Source: Mactra quadrangularis
Lineage: Eukaryota; Mollusca; Bivalvia; Venerida; Mactridae
DNA: 64,000 nucleotides
Direction: 5' to 3'
NCBI GenBank assembly: GCA_025267735.1
Contig: CM046305.1
Coordinates: forward strand, 39,701,108-39,765,107
Numbering within the stretch: the first letter of the stretch is position 1; every line of letters begins with the position of its first letter. Shown piece after piece: positions 56,001-63,571 of the stretch. The notes beneath the pieces are model-generated. The model made no database searches. It worked only from the letters and a program-made list of their open reading frames with translations, and was not told the DNA's origin. The position numbers and the translations under genes were made by a program.

Positions 56001-57620
56001 GAAAATCCATGTCATTATATTGATTAAAGGTGATATTAACTTTAAAATCTGTCGGATTTCCCTATCTAAAAAATGCTAAGTGGCAATGTACTAAAATACG
56101 TAGCTTTTTAATGGTCGTAAAGCTAGACACAAATGTCCAGGTTTCTGAATTTTCAATGAATTTTTATATCGGGTATGTGTTTTGTAAATATTTCGGGAGA
56201 TATTTTCATATTCTACGACCTTTATCTTCTTTTTTTAAAGACATTTGTTGTTTCTAATAATATCTGATGTAAGAATATTTTGAGTCTATAATGGTATTTC
56301 TAATTCGCATAACTTATTGCATATCATATTTTGTAAATACCTGTACAAACAGTTGCATTTTGAAGTTCTTGAAAAAACTGTATTCAGTATGTTCATTGTC
56401 CTCTGCAAGCTTTGAAAACTCCCTCATCGCGTCATAACCAAAACAAGTTGTGTCGTCTGGACGAATGAGTAGACATGTTGGCGCTGTAAAAAGTGTGTAT
56501 ATTTGATATTGAACATATAATATCAAATGCATAGGAAGGTCACTGGGAATTCATTTAACATTAGTTTATTCTGTGAATGTATGATGCTTTGTGTGATGTG
56601 TTTGTTAGATTAGAATTGGAAACCGAAAGTATTTTCATGTAATTTTATAAAACAATGTCACTTGATAAATAAAAACGGAGAAGCATATAATTTTGTCGGA
56701 TTTAAAAACCTCGTCATCCACCAATTAATCGTTTATCGTATAATATGTTTAATTAACATCAACAGTATGTTCAGTGGCCTATACCTATGTATTGAACTGG
56801 TTAGCATTCTTATACCACAAACAAAACGTTTGCGAATTCAGAAATATTGAATACTTTTTTTACCCAATTAACTTTTAGAATATTAATATTTTCTAAAGAA
56901 TTTTAAGAATAAGAAAAAATATTCCATGGTTATAAAACTATTTTCGAAATGGAATTTTATCCCATGGGAAAACCCCATTTCAAAATGGGGGGGGGGGTAA
57001 TTTTCCCATGCATGAGCTAACTTAATTGATAAATTAATGCTTTAAAATATGCATTTTCTTTTGATATAATTGAAGTAATGTTATTTAAATTATATCAATT
57101 AAAGTTTGTATCTTACTTTTATATGTGATTAACTTTAAAATTAATTGATGGGAAAGATGGGTATTGTCTTTTATTTCTGAAAATGGGTGGATAGTTTCGT
57201 TTCCTCACACAAAAATCCCATAGGGGAAGGATTTTTTACTGTGAGGATGCCAATTTCCAAGATAATTTGTATTTCATTAAACATTCCTATTCTTTCGGTG
57301 AAGACATTTCAGTGAATTAGACTGGGTATATGACTACATCAAGATCAATGTTTGCTGAATATTTGGAAGAAATCGGTGCAAAAAAGTGTGCAAAATTTCC
57401 AGATTTACGAACATTTCCTGAACTGTGTACTCATAGAATGAACATAATCAATTTAATTTCAAATGTAACGGTACAAACCTTTCTCTGATATTCTGTTTCC
57501 AAGATTAGACCAGTTCTGACTGTGTATTTTAAGTTTGTTTTGATGAAATTCGTGTTTGAATGAAAATGCCCAAGTTGAAAAGGAAGTTCCCAAGTCAATA
57601 GCTGCTGTTAGCAACGCCAT
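26053..57620 (-). CDS. HSP70-like protein of the HSPA12 family, complete, 595 residues, six coding exons
   Basis: Predicted cytosolic ATPase-fold protein of the divergent HSPA12A/B branch of HSP70. Coding exons are 57479-57620, 56341-56483, 54668-54913, 48698-48842, 48047-48181 and 26053-27029, with consistent phases and GT-AG borders (1788 nt). Visible motifs are IDLGTSFSTWAFS (residues about 8-20, phosphate 1), WVLTVPAIWDDAAKQFMREA (about 155-174), LEPEAAS (about 188-194), LILDAGGGTIDITVHEV (about 219-235, phosphate 2), HKASGGDWGG, and ILMVGGFSGS (about 384-393, adenosine motif). The protein then runs to the family's usual end after EFVTDVSC and FGGTEIKVK. It lacks the EEVD tail of canonical HSP70. 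Human HSPA12A has 675 residues. A 3' splice site at 57632-57633 shows a 5' UTR intron. Intron 3 (5.8 kb) holds a DIRS retrotransposon and intron 5 (21 kb) a LINE and many MITEs. The start at 57620 precedes the phosphate-1 motif by seven residues, as expected. Confidence 0.94.
27193..27457 (+). mobile_element. tRNA-derived SINE with 12-bp target duplication
   Basis: The head contains a pol III B box, GGTTCGAATCC (27242-27252), preceded by an A-box-like TGGTCGCGCGCCGGG. The tail is GATACGGCGTTAACTC followed by TAATAAATAAA. CTGTTGGCAGAA occurs directly before (27181-27192) and directly after (27458-27469) the element, which is the target duplication. It lies in HSPA12-like intron 5, just upstream of the exon 6 acceptor. 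The flanks hold several AGAAGGATC and CTGCTGTGTCTG motifs. Confidence 0.88.
28349..28372. repeat. Perfect 10-bp hairpin with 4-nt loop
   Basis: GGAACGATGT, CTTA, ACATCGTTCC. It is isolated in HSPA12-like intron 5. The loop and stem do not match a histone 3' stem-loop, and no neighbouring gene gives it a role. Confidence 0.7.
28373..29739. other. Intronic DNA with no recognised feature
   Basis: AT-rich single-copy-looking sequence inside HSPA12-like intron 5. A short open frame near 28888-29088 has hydrophobic, low-complexity content and no recognisable family. I see nothing else in it. Confidence 0.4.
29740..30175. mobile_element. Possible hAT-type element remnant
   Basis: GGAGTGTAACGGTTACC followed by ACCGGTTAATATTGCAATAC and ACCGGTTCG/CGAACCGGTT resembles the terminal region of hAT-family elements (GGGGTGTAACGGTA ...). 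A second ACCGGTACGTATTGCAATA block lies at about 30144-30163 in the same orientation. No transposase was seen and the ends are not defined. Confidence 0.3.
30396..30434. repeat. Hairpin with 11-bp stem and TA-rich loop
   Basis: GACGTAGAATA (30396-30406) and TATTCTACGTC (30424-30434) are perfect complements around a (TA)n loop. It resembles a minimal foldback element in HSPA12-like intron 5. Confidence 0.65.
30714..30930. repeat. Two direct copies of a unit of about 85 bp
   Basis: TATGACTAAAACACGCAA ... GACGAAATGGAGCAG at 30714-30800 and TATGACCTAAACACGCAA ... GATGAAATGGAACAG at 30844-30930 are about 80% alike and 130 bp apart. The role is unknown. Confidence 0.6.
31050..31492. mobile_element. 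MITE with long (about 85 bp) terminal inverted repeats
   Basis: TGTTCGTGTCTCTAATCGAT at the left and its complement at 31440-31490 are matched through CAGGCTTTTGAC and GTGCCCGTCCGT and on to about 31135 and 31411. Identity is close to 90%. The middle has no gene. A short open frame across the left arm is spurious. Confidence 0.8.
32222..32290 (+). repeat. Second copy of the (TTTG)n GGGTTTTACGGCGCA repeat
   Basis: TTGTTTGTTTGGGTTTTACG followed by GCGCACCAACACAAAAAG, matching the minus-strand copy at 21236-21320. Confidence 0.6.
33927..34195. mobile_element. MITE family A, copy 4 (inverted), with target duplication and empty sister site
   Basis: A 269-bp inverted copy (ACCCCCGC ... GATTTACTTG) flanked by TTTAT at 33922-33926 and 34196-34200. 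The sister copy B of the host repeat has a single TTTAT at 35267-35271 and no element, so the boundaries and the 5-bp duplication are exact. TTTAT is the complement of the ATAAA duplicated at copy 2. Confidence 0.92.
35174..35620 (-). CDS. Unrecognised 148-codon open frame within repeat copy B
   Basis: An open frame starting at an ATG and carrying a basic segment (PPKLSRIRQTVRVK, TIASKRSKITCTC) followed by an acidic, Pro-rich one (EALEDQPQDKPQDTKPPEP). The equivalent frame in copy A (about 34200-34540) is broken by stops and by the MITE. It may be a host gene fragment carried by the repeat, a piece of the element's own gene, or chance. I do not recognise the family. Confidence 0.2.
   Translation of the reverse strand: MWSSLIKKMNEITSRSDPIAMNIQDVSSRSHSISALQALRSKFESITVTIMPPKLSRIRQTVRVKTIASKRSKITCTCEALEDQPQDKPQDTKPPEPVNKNEGISLYHVIVFLLRFYKKENKDNIQSINDFHGSRLGAWAQLICLIEL
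35621..36834. other. Intronic DNA with no recognised feature
   Basis: AT-rich sequence in HSPA12-like intron 5. No coding segments, clear repeats or inverted ends were found on reading. Confidence 0.4.
36835..36945. repeat. Cluster of ACTATCG/CGATAGT palindromic motifs
   Basis: ACTATCGTGATAGT occurs twice (about 36831 and 36907), with CGCAATAGT, ATTGCAATACTATT and ACTATCGCAATAC between them, so the 110 bp can fold on itself in several ways. It is flanked by ordinary AT-rich DNA. It may be a foldback element. Confidence 0.65.
37660..38460. repeat. Dispersed CACCGTTACG/CGTAACGGTG motif cluster
   Basis: ACACCGTTACG or its complement recurs near 37672, 37822, 38018, 38033, 38214, 38232, 38400, 38410, 38425 and 38445, often next to GTGGACAC or GTTGACA. 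Spacing is irregular. It ends just before the 5' end of the LINE at 38.48 kb, so it may be part of a 5' UTR/promoter of that element or of an unrelated insertion. Confidence 0.55.
38649..39646 (+). pseudogene. LINE ORF1 (L1-type nucleic-acid-binding protein) with one frameshift and one stop
   Basis: It starts at ATG 38649 with a basic N-terminus (MGKRRNKRKK). A one-base slip in the A-run near 38676 moves it to the frame that continues through an acidic region. A TGA at 38999-39001 interrupts it. It then has a coiled coil (LEKLVQKVDNLDIEMKKIW ... EKLIQLEKHN) and an RRM-like part with RNNLLFGNIPE, ERVHRMGP, KIVAKFTLFKEREHVRKQWK and VIERRRKLLPKLKEA, typical of L1-family ORF1 (Transposase_22). 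It ends at TAG 39644-39646. Confidence 0.85.
39647..43069 (+). pseudogene. LINE ORF2: endonuclease and reverse transcriptase, two compensating frameshifts
   Basis: The APE-type endonuclease comes first: ISWNVNGL, FLTESW, IGDWNSRIG, and DYLLTHENYF ... EWSDHCPL. The reverse transcriptase follows: NILKTNKAFGADCL, FPEKWTEGIIIPIPKK, DAQFGFRKTCSTVDAIF, YVAFVDLSKCFDTI, GLRQGEVLSPILFSLFVN, and FADDMALLAK with the catalytic FADD. The C-terminus has a Cys/His knuckle (CRFCSKNEIEDEFHIICTC). The frame changes near 40844 and returns near 41370, at a G-run. The second change joins GADCLLNEYF ... NCYGG to TLVSCFSKLF. No ATG precedes the endonuclease: ORF2 is in the same frame as ORF1, directly after its TAG. 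Confidence 0.88.
43303..46784. other. Intronic DNA, mostly without recognised features
   Basis: AT-rich sequence of HSPA12-like intron 5. Apart from the two weak minus-strand open frames near 44.5-45.0 kb (separate entry), I see no genes, RNA genes or clear repeats. Confidence 0.4.
44527..44987 (-). pseudogene. Unrecognised coding-like remnant in two frames
   Basis: Two adjacent minus-strand frames have protein-like composition. The upstream one (44805-44987) contains LPRTYTEFKEGVQIYVDIPK and ends in a stop after KPGERS. The downstream one (44527-44760) contains FVTKVVSATSCVQVKSLFQ and LNLCEYGGESVYGNVQP. They lie in different frames, 45 bp apart. They may be a decayed gene fragment or exons of an unknown antisense or nested gene. 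I do not recognise either. Confidence 0.2.
46785..47440. mobile_element. Three tandem hairpin MITEs sharing TTTTTTCTCAACTGTCAAAG arms
   Basis: Three successive foldbacks at about 46785-46940, 47043-47285 and 47286-47440. Each starts with a version of TTTTTTCTCAACTGTCAAAG and AATAATTTCAC, and ends with the complement (GTGAAATTATTCATG ... TTGACAGTTGAGAAAAAACG). The sequence between the first two also repeats ACTATGAATAAGGAGAT. No coding sequence was seen. Confidence 0.75.
47818..47958. repeat. GAGTACT/AGTACTC-rich low-complexity tract
   Basis: Overlapping ACTCAAAATACT, GAGTATTGAGTACT and AGTACGAGTATGAGTAC words, many of them palindromic. It lies 89 bp from exon 5 of the HSPA12-like gene. Confidence 0.6.
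49018..49132. repeat. Left inverted terminal repeat of the DIRS element
   Basis: Runs from CATACCTGATATACAATCTG through GGAACCGGACTTTAAACTCG to GAATAGCCATTCA. It is the near-perfect inverted copy of 53736-53850. Confidence 0.88.
49194..49294. repeat. Internal complementary region of the DIRS element
   Basis: The first half (CTTGTATATCAGGTATG ... GAATACGAATTGTTC) is complementary to the left outer end at 48973-49034. The second half (ATTTCATTTCGTAAATATCA ... TCTGGATT) is complementary to the right outer end at 53825-53868. The two complements meet at about 49252, as in the junction of a circular DIRS intermediate. Confidence 0.85.
49640..50560 (-). pseudogene. DIRS tyrosine recombinase
   Basis: The core-binding part reads LKYKTISGYRSMLSATLQS and VGQHPVIIRLLKGIFNKIPP, and is then cut by a TAA near 50249. 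The catalytic part (49640-50242) has CRRCSDLQSF (first Arg), HSTRSVGPTWALF (His-x-x-Arg) and GWSQKSTFVRHYLK, with the Tyr nucleophile. Trp stands in the second His position, as seen in DIRS recombinases. It would integrate the circular DNA copy. One stop makes this copy inactive as read. Confidence 0.85.
50561..52265 (-). pseudogene. DIRS reverse transcriptase and RNase H, frameshifted
   Basis: It starts with GGRLSRYLKDWQKITTD, then a stop, then WVLDIIRG, the conserved entry of DIRS reverse transcriptases. The palm follows: KDAYFHIKFVKKHRKFLRF, QFRNLNFGPTVAPR and AAYLDDW (catalytic YLDD, about 51690). RNase H is seen as VTTDASQLGWGGHIE, LEMEAVFLTIKHFLPYL and VLVRSDNTS (about 50990-51190). At least three frame changes and several stops interrupt it. 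The reading frame overlaps the recombinase region by a few tens of bases, as usual in this group. Confidence 0.82.
52517..53652 (-). pseudogene. DIRS gag-like ORF1 in two frames
   Basis: The upstream part (53377-53652) is acidic and Ser-rich with a short amphipathic segment (KWNSKFEQLDSKLQIILNSL). The downstream part (52517-53278) has FPLDLKAEEFLRVPSLDDIV, ASFSKSKQK, MIEKIANRGQLASKFG and FSNLPLSGEGVFSKGLEEIL, recognisable as DIRS ORF1. A frame change or short gap lies between 53278 and 53377. Confidence 0.7.
53736..53850. repeat. Right inverted terminal repeat of the DIRS element
   Basis: TGAATGGCTATTCAGGAAG ... CGAGTTTAAAGTCCGGTACC ... GTATATCAGGTATG, the inverted partner of 49018-49132 with few differences. 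Confidence 0.88.
53869..56340. other. Introns 3 (rest) and 2 of the HSPA12-like gene
   Basis: AT-rich DNA holding exon 3 (54668-54913) and a SINE (about 55030-55225). I see no other gene or repeat in it. Confidence 0.45.
55030..55225 (+). mobile_element. tRNA-derived SINE (second family member or relative)
   Basis: A tRNA-like head has an A box, TAGCTCAATTAG (about 55037-55048), and a B box, GGTTCGATTCTC (about 55082-55093), then GGGCGGGAC. The acceptor stem does not pair with the 5' end, so it is not a working tRNA gene. The tail has CGGCGTTAAGATTC, sharing CGGCGTTAA with the SINE at 27193-27457. It lies in HSPA12-like intron 2. Confidence 0.65.
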
Positions 57621-57631
57621 GCTAATCAGAT

Positions 57632-59540
57632 CTGAAAATGGAAAGTAAACATGCGGGCTTAAAGTTAAACTTTGTAAATTCTATATATGTAAGCATGATA
57701 TATAGAAGTGAATAAACGAAAACCATGTATGAGAACATATTTTCATGATAGTGAGCACTTGCAAGTATTGCAATTTACAGACGGATTGTTTTAGTTAGCA
57801 ATTCAAAAGACGTTTTACTAATAACGCATGACATGGCATTAGCCTCGCAAGGTCCTCAATTTTGTGTCACGCGATCTACATATGTTTGAATGGAAAATTA
57901 CTGGTGACTTCCAGATGCAGCGAAAACTTAGCTACGGTTATAAATATACTTAGCAAAAATTATAACGCAAATAGGTACAACAACGTAAATATTTTTCGAA
58001 AGTTTTAATGAAATTGATTTAAGTCCACTGAAAATGACGACAAATCTAAAATCTTAATGTAATAAGTCCTGCAAAATTGAATTGTAGCCCAGGCGGAATG
58101 TTGTCTGTCGTTATCTTGATAGAGAAAAAGACATGGGCGCCCGATGGCGTATTTAAATGCGATGTAGTAAAATCTTCACACTTCACCTGTAGCGTTGGGC
58201 GTTGTGGTTCCCATTTATCACTACAAAACCCAGCTTGACAGAATGGTCAATATTACTACACAATTAACTGCTTGAATAAATTTGCTCCATGACCTGTAGC
58301 CTGCTCAATAACCCCGAACGATCCGTAACGTTCCGTTACGTCATGGTCGAAACAACTTAAAGCCACTAAATGAAGACAAATTCTTTATCATTAATTTAAA
58401 AACAAGTAAAACTATCAAAACGACAATAGAATATAACCGCCTTCGGATTATAATAACTCTCTGTAGCGGGCTCCCTATTAGGGGTCAAGTTATTCAAAAT
58501 ATCAATTTCTTATAAAAGTAGGGTACTTTTATAACATGCAAATTAGATTACGGAGATACCCTCTCAGCCAATCAAGTTGCTTAAAAGGTGTTTGGTAAAA
58601 CTTACACAAAATTGTAAAGTGATGGATATGTCATATCGTTTTTCCTGTGGTTTACTCGAGAAATCAGTGCGTGCAAATTTTGAGTACGCAAACATTTAAA
58701 CTGATGCTAAAAAGAAACGCCTCATTTCAACTAGGTACACAATCTTTGTGATTCAGAATAATATAAGGAAACATTAATGTTTTCACCCTGAAAGAAGTCC
58801 TTGGTGACATGCTCAACGTAAGGTCTGTCGTTACTATGCTGATAGATACAGTCATGACGTTGCCAAAATATAGAGACACTCACCGAGCATAAAAGCTTGT
58901 CTATGTGTATGTCCACGAGATTACCTTTGCAAACAACGAGTTGTGACTCGTTTTGAAACATTGATTAATCTGAGGGCGTTACATTAGCCGAAACACGAAT
59001 CCTCACTGAACTCTACACTATCCCAACACCATGATTGCGAAGATACGAGCGGAGAGATAGACGTTGGTGACGGTGGCATAACTTTAGAACCGTTTACACC
59101 AAACAAGATTTCACACTTATTTGGCATGAACGGTCACCCTTTCACCACACATGACGTTAATTGATCCGTTTCTTTTTCCCGTCAGTATATTTTTATGTAA
59201 AAAACTATTTACATAATTTCGTGAGTTTTAATTGGCTTTCGCACGAAATTCACCATACAAAAGTGTATTTATCAAAGAAGAAAATTTGTTTTTTTCCGAT
59301 TTGAAGTTGTGGTTATTTTTAGCCACGACGGGATGTTCCGATCTCGTTCGTTGAGTTCCGTGATTTTCCGTAGAGTCATTACTTTGGGTTTTATCGCTAA
59401 TTTAAAATAGTATTAGTATAAATTCTGGAGAAAATACTTGAGTTTTTTGTACCTTGGGTGCGTTTTATATATTCATTTAATGTTTGCATGAGTTTTAAGC
59501 AAAAACGTGATACTTGACAATTATCAGCGTTCTATTTAGT
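57632..59540. other. Upstream region of the HSPA12-like gene
   Basis: It should contain the 5' UTR intron, non-coding first exon and promoter of the HSPA12-like gene. I could not place the transcription start, and no clear TATA box or heat-shock element array was found. No coding sequence was recognised. Confidence 0.35.
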
Positions 59541-59666
59541 AATGGGGCTTTAACCCAAAGACAACTCAACCCGAGAAAACTCAACTCCCAACTAACGGAC
59601 TGAGTTGTCACAACTTTGAGTTGAGTTATCCACGGGTTGAGTTGTCTTCGGGTTGAATTTCCCCGT
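59541..59666. repeat. Inverted repeat built of GGGTTGAGTTGTC motifs
   Basis: GACAACTCAACCCG (59560-59573) and CGGGTTGAGTTGTC (59633-59646) are exact complements. Weaker pairing extends the arms to about 33 bp (GGGGCTTTAACCCAAAGAC outside). AACTCAACTC and TTGAGTTGAGTT words fill the loop. It is probably a small foldback element. Confidence 0.7.
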
Positions 59667-61108
59667 ATCCGAACGTTAACTAACTGTAGTTACTGAACAC
59701 GCTGATGGTAATTGTTAATGGGGTATCCCTCAAACGGCATATCCTCGGTTTACAATGCTCAATATTGGCATATTTACTGACTTGTTTCCAATATGACGAG
59801 TGCTACAATGTCACGCAGTCTCTAGAGTTCTCAGCAAACTTTATTTGTTTGTGTACACACTAACTTGCTGCACAGGATTCGTGAAACTCGGCAAAAAAGA
59901 TTTACCGATGCTGTTCACCTAACCGTGACCGCACAAGAAATTTTGACACTAACATGTGTGATAATACTGAGAGACTAAATGTTGGCAAATATACCAATGT
60001 ATGATATGAAATAAAAATATGTTAAGAAAATTACCGTTTGCGTTACAACTTTTGCTTAGTATAGTATCAACTAAGATCCAAATATTGAAACCAAGCATGC
60101 CTGAAGGAAGCAGTTATATTCAGGGACTTGTTGTCAAAATTGGTTACATAACTAATTTTTTTAGGGCGGATGCTATCACAATTTACAGAATTCATGTGTG
60201 ACCAGTGAAAAATGCTACTTTATCAATAATCCAGAAAAACTGTCCAAAGTTTCATTTTTTAATGCATTGTACTTCCAAATTAAACATGTCATACTTGAAA
60301 AAAAATAAGTAAATGAACATTTAATAATAATAATAACATTAAAATATGTGGCATACACATTGTTGAAAACGAAAGTAGGATACTGAGGGAATCACCAAGC
60401 TATTTATAGATTTGTTATATCATATGTCGTACTTTCTGAAATTAAACATTTTAATTGGTCGCTTCTTGTCTTTTCAACATTCTAAGGCGGTTAGGATATC
60501 TTTTTAATAGAATTATACTAGTGTTGCACAATAACAAGCTCTAGTATTTACTCATCAGTAAATGCATATTTTAAACTTATCTATTTTTAGCTAACCTGAT
60601 CCACGTGGGTCTACTTAGGAAACACCCAAATATTACGAGTAAATAAATATTTTGCCAAGTAATATAACAGTGTGTCGTTGTATTCATAGTTTAAAAAATA
60701 TAATTCAAAATCAGGAAATATGATGTTGACCTTCAGCCTTGCAATTCCTTTAAACGCTGATGCAAGAATATCAACTTGTTAATATCATATTAACTTGTTG
60801 ATTTCACCAATTGTGAAATATCGGTTACATGTGTCGTTGACTTTTTTAGTTTTTTGCCCGAACATCAGTGATCCTGCGAGTAGGAGTTACTTTCGGCATG
60901 GAGAGCATTAGCTATGTTTTATTTAGAAAATTTAAATGTAGGGATTAACTTACTCTGGCAGTTATGATTACAAAAAGCATACTATGAAATGTATTGATAA
61001 TTTTGTAATTTAATTGTACAGGTAAGAATAAATAATTTATGGATTTTTAAAGATAGGTCATTTCGGAAAAAAAAAATATTTTTATTATATTTTCATAATA
61101 ATCTAATC
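59667..61108. other. AT-rich DNA with no recognised feature
   Basis: No coding segments, inverted ends or tandem repeats were found on reading both strands. Confidence 0.4.
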
Positions 61109-61477
61109 ATGGCAGCTGAATTCTTTGAGGCGTTTAACACACTTAGCAATCATTTGGACATTGTTACCCCTGTCTTGGCTTCACACGGTGTAAAGGACAT
61201 TGTTACAGCTTTTGGGAGGGGGTCCAAAGTCGTTCCGTGAATGGGTCAAATCCATTGAAAAGTACAGGGTTTAACACACCTAAACAAACACACTTTCAAA
61301 ATGTTAGCGTATCACAAAGCGAGGGGTCCTGTCAGCGTGTTTACCTCTCGGCACATGGAAGAACGACCTTATCCTATATGACCAGAATTCATACATGATA
61401 TTCGAAACCCGCATGAAGCTTTAGCCATGTTACATGTAAGGCGGGTTACAAAGAAACAAAGGGAGGGCATTCAGTAG
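61109..61477 (+). pseudogene. Decayed retrotransposon gag-like fragment
   Basis: It opens with an ATG (MAAEFFEAFNTLSNHLDIV), breaks after a G-run (frameshift near 61218), and resumes with SFREWVKSIEKYR, AYHKARGPVSVF and NPHEALAMLHVRRVTKKQRE in shifting frames. The KSFREWVKSIEKY and DPHEALxxLR patterns are those of gag-like proteins of invertebrate retroelements. No polymerase is nearby, so it is an orphan remnant. The family assignment is tentative. Confidence 0.5.
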
Positions 61478-61496
61478 TAAGTCTAAAGATTAATGG

Positions 61497-61730
61497 CTAT
61501 TGCTGAGGTCGCTTTTGTTCACATTAATGACGTGATTGTTCTTAAAAAAATGAAAGAATATTAAGTAGGTGTATTGAACAATTTAATTAAATATATAGAT
61601 ATTCTATATTAGACATAATTATTATATGATCAGAAGATCAACTAAAAATACCGTCTGAATTATGATCCTTGTGTCAATATTGACCCCACTCAGGGGTCAT
61701 TAATTTTGAATAAGTAAACCTCAGCAATAG
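61497..61730. mobile_element. 234-bp element with 13-bp perfect inverted ends
   Basis: CTATTGCTGAGGT (61497-61509) and ACCTCAGCAATAG (61718-61730) are exact complements. A TGACCCC/GGGGTCA hairpin lies at 61681-61699. It follows the gag remnant by 20 bp. No coding sequence was seen. Confidence 0.55.
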
Positions 61731-63380
61731 CAATGTCTTAAACTATAGGGCTTGGAGTTTTCTCATCTAATATGGACGACGGCATGAGTTCACCTGAACA
61801 AATTCTTCAAGTATGTGTTTAGGTCATATAAAAGGTATAGGGTTTTATTTAGATTCATACATGTATAAGGAATACAGTTATCATGAATGAATCAATCAAG
61901 ATATACACGTCTATAATGAATCAATTTTGACAAGTTTTCATTAAATTGAATATACAAGTTGTAAAATTCCTGCGTCAGATACCCTTAAGTTTAGTTACAT
62001 GTGAACGAGTGAGTGGCCAAACCAGACATTGACGGATTTCGGGAGGTTGTCAAGTCTACATTTTCAAAATCCTTTAGACTACGTTTTGCCATAATTCTAC
62101 CATAACGGTTGCAATTTTAAAAGTGAAATGTCGAAAATGAACAAACTGTAAACATTAAATTTTTAACATAATTGCAAAGTTTAACCCTTTGTGGTCTTGA
62201 AACAAAAATATAACGCACACAATTCTAAGACTTAGAAAGATATGCGAGTTTAAAAACTATACGTCAACGTCTACGTTACGGAACATAGAATCACGAGAAC
62301 AATTAATTAATGACTAGTTTCAAAATGAAAATCTGTATTTCTGACCATGTAAGTATGGAACAACATTCAATAGTGAGTAGTGGGACAAATTCAAGCAAAC
62401 TATTTTGTTATATATAATATTATGCTTGTCAGAATATCGCAAGCAGAATTCATTTGTTGTTTAGATAAGATAACGTCACACATTTATGTCAATATGTGTA
62501 TTAGTCACATACAAACTTGTGGAATATTCTTTTCTACATTGATGAAAACTTAAACATATAAATAATAAAATGTCAGTTAGTATCAAACATGACACCGTAT
62601 GCTCATACAGAATGGCATATTTGATACGCTATGGAGTTACAGTATAGAAAAAAATTAGAGACTTTGTAGCTAGAACAAAATTTCATTTTAAAATCGATTA
62701 AATATTACAAAAGTATAAAAATTTATTAACATTACAGAGTATTTCTAAATGTTTGAAATAAGTTTTAGGTTTATGTTCTGCCATTTAACAAGTTTACGAT
62801 ACTACTGAGCTTGGAATATAACAAATGAAATATATGAAGTAAGTATGATAGTATTAACCTAACTCAAGTGCACTTTTACTGATATATTCTAGTGTGTGTA
62901 CCATGCAGATATATAAAATAGACTACACGGATTGTGATGAACATTATAAATAGTCAATGAGTTAGAAATCTGTTAAAATCATTATACTAAGCGGCGTTAC
63001 GAAACATATGTTATGGAAAATATTAAGCACCACGTTCGGATCAAACTATATTACCAGTCCATTCGTTTGGGTTTTACAAGGTATTTTTGGTGACCGTGTA
63101 GACCAAATAACTAGTATGCGGTGAAAATGGAAATTTTAAAAACTAGGGGACGCGATTGATCCGACTTAAACTAATGAGAAACATTTTTTGAAAATGACAA
63201 TGACGTTTTGGAATTTAATCAAATGCAGAAACATTTTAATTAATGTTATGCATAGTTCGGCTTGAATTTAACTTGGTCGAGCGTTGCATTTGATATAATC
63301 AGGGAATTAGATACACGGGAATGGAACCTTGTTCTTTGTTCATATGCTTGGTATTTCGATTTCGTGTCAACAACCTGATC
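61731..63380. other. AT-rich DNA with no recognised feature
   Basis: No gene, RNA gene or repeat could be supported. The last part may hold distal regulatory sequence for the promoter-like site at 63.39 kb. Confidence 0.4.
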
Positions 63381-63388
63381 CCGCGAAT

Positions 63389-63420
63389 TCTCGCGAGGCT
63401 TGAAAATCCAAGATGGCGGA
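63389..63420 (+). promoter_or_regulatory. TATA-less promoter-like site: TCTCGCGAG plus CCAAGATGGCGGA
   Basis: TCTCGCGAG (63389-63397) is the core of a known metazoan housekeeping promoter element. CCAAGATGGCGGA (63408-63420) is a YY1-type initiator in which the ATG can also serve as the start codon. Both lie in a short GC-richer island within AT-rich DNA. Together they mark a likely transcription start on the plus strand. Confidence 0.5.
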
Positions 63421-63571
63421 ACACGGAGTAAACAAACTACCGGCGATTTGTTTTTATGTGATTTTAAAGGATAGTTCTTATATTTTGAACTTAAAACTGA
63501 TTGAATTTAATGTTACATGCATGTATGAGTATGTTTGTGTAAGGATCGTCAACTTCGAAGGAAAAATTAAG
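63413..63571 (+). CDS. Possible first coding exon of an unrecognised gene leaving the right edge
   Basis: The ATG inside the promoter-like AAGATGGCGG opens a 53-codon frame (MAEHGVNKLPAICFYVILK ...) ending exactly at a strong donor (ATTAAG/GTAAGAG at 63571/63572). Without splicing it would stop 12 nt later. The downstream exon is outside the window. I do not recognise the family. The ATG may instead lie in a 5' UTR. Confidence 0.35.
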
